From Lutibacillus sp052034115 (GTDB lineage: Bacteria; Actinomycetota; Actinomycetes; Actinomycetales; Dermatophilaceae), in NCBI GenBank assembly GCA_052034115.1, contig JBPOIZ010000074.1, positions 1 to 20,364 of the forward strand: DNA of 20,364 nt, given 5' to 3'. How positions within the stretch are numbered: position 1 is the stretch's first letter; every line of letters starts with the position of its first letter. Below the pieces are notes generated by a model. It was not told the origin of the DNA. It was given only the letters and a program-made list of their open reading frames with translations, and ran no database searches. This document shows, one piece after another, positions 19,857-20,364 of the stretch. The translations under genes and the position numbers were made by a program.

Positions 19857-20364
19857 TCACCCCGGCGTGGCGGCGTCCGTCGCTCCACGGTGGAGTTCCC
19901 GCAGACCCTCGTAGGTCGTCGCGCTGACGGCCAGGGAGGCCCGTTCCTCCGGCGTCAACATCCGGCGGACCCTGGCCGGCACTCCGGCGGCCAGGGGGTC
20001 GCCAGGGATGGCCTGGCCGCCCAAGACGACCGCACCAGCGGCCACCATTCCGCCAGCACCCACACTCGCCCCGTTGAGCACCGTGGCGTGCATTCCGATG
20101 AGGGCGCCGTCCTCGATCGTGCAACCGTGCACGACCGCCGCGTGCCCGATCGTCACCCCCGCGCCCACCCGGCACGGCGCCCCGGGATCGGCGTGCAGCA
20201 CGACGTTGTCCTGGACGTTCGATCCAGAGCCGATGGAGATCCGCTCCCGCTCGGCGCGAATGACCACGCCATACCAGATGCTCGCCCCGGGGCCCACCTC
20301 CACGTCACCGACGAGGACGGCCGTCGGGGCCACCCACGCCGACGACGCCACGACAGGGGACCGG
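19857..20364 (-). CDS. Gamma-carbonic anhydrase-like hexapeptide-repeat protein (5' end beyond window)
   Basis: The visible part has at least 164 residues of a left-handed beta-helix built from hexapeptide repeats (for example VLVGDVEVGPGASIWYGVVI and DGALIGMHATVLNGASVGAG). Three histidines sit where gamma-carbonic anhydrases bind metal: one in VVLHAD and two in GHAAVVHG with the H-x4-H spacing. A short helical C terminus follows. A GTG at 20351 could start the frame, but the residues before it continue the family N terminus (SPVVASSAWVAP), so the gene most likely begins past position 20364. Close relatives include YrdA, CaiE and PaaY, the last a thioesterase linked to phenylacetate breakdown. 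Function as anhydrase or thioesterase is open. Confidence 0.85.
   Translation of the reverse strand, partial: RSPVVASSAWVAPTAVLVGDVEVGPGASIWYGVVIRAERERISIGSGSNVQDNVVLHADPGAPCRVGAGVTIGHAAVVHGCTIEDGALIGMHATVLNGASVGAGGMVAAGAVVLGGQAIPGDPLAAGVPARVRRMLTPEERASLAVSATTYEGLRELHRGATDAATPG

Noticed and set aside
18149..19927. Open frame of about 590 codons on the + strand across lpdA
   Set aside because: Antisense to lpdA, with an arginine-rich start frame-shifted against fdsD; no domain is visible.
1..20364. CRISPR, prophage, toxin-antitoxin, defence island or insertion sequence
   Set aside because: No repeat-spacer array, integrase, transposase, terminal repeats or defence-type gene pair was seen on either strand.

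Overview
The window is high-GC bacterial chromosome, read here as an actinobacterium of the Micrococcales, possibly Intrasporangiaceae. That placement is inferred from gene families, codon usage and gene order; no 16S or other marker is present. Nearly all of it is coding. There are 21 protein genes, one of them cut by the right edge, and no tRNA, rRNA, CRISPR array, insertion sequence or prophage gene was found.

Layout. Positions 1-156 hold a 17-C homopolymer and the thyA control region. Positions 157-1451 carry thyA-folA (dTMP synthesis and dihydrofolate recycling, + strand). Their 3' end overlaps the convergent phenylacetyl-CoA epoxidase operon paaABCDE (5218 down to 1439, - strand). Divergent from paaA is azlCD, a branched-chain amino acid exporter pair (5281-6305), then a DinB-like gene (6347-6886). 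From 12113 down to 6925 on the - strand run rpsO, pnp, a secreted GH16 glycosidase, dapB and a MerB-family gene. The + strand then holds a secreted HNH-type lipoprotein (12455-13279) and a three-gene NAD-dependent formate dehydrogenase operon (13304-18419): a FdsG-FdsB fusion, the molybdenum subunit FdsA and the small FdsD. The right end has lpdA and a partial gamma-carbonic anhydrase-like gene on the - strand.

Functional units. PaaABCDE turns phenylacetyl-CoA into its ring-1,2-epoxide; the CoA ligase, ring-opening and beta-oxidation-like genes are not here. The formate dehydrogenase would pass electrons from formate through Fe-S clusters and FMN to NAD+. rpsO-pnp and dapB are conserved housekeeping genes.

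I do not see a convincing new biological system. The most informative signals are non-coding: (i) a TANNNT hexamer 6-7 nt before the start codon at seven genes, which suggests leaderless mRNAs and fixes several start codons; (ii) perfect or near-perfect dyads at the paaA/azlC and fds promoters and a GTGA-N6-TCAC box at thyA; (iii) a hairpin that would bury the paaC ribosome binding site; (iv) three GTCGAC sites at exact 10-bp spacing and a large nested hairpin beside rpsO; (v) strong enrichment of the pentamer CATAC/GTATG over other pentamers of equal composition.
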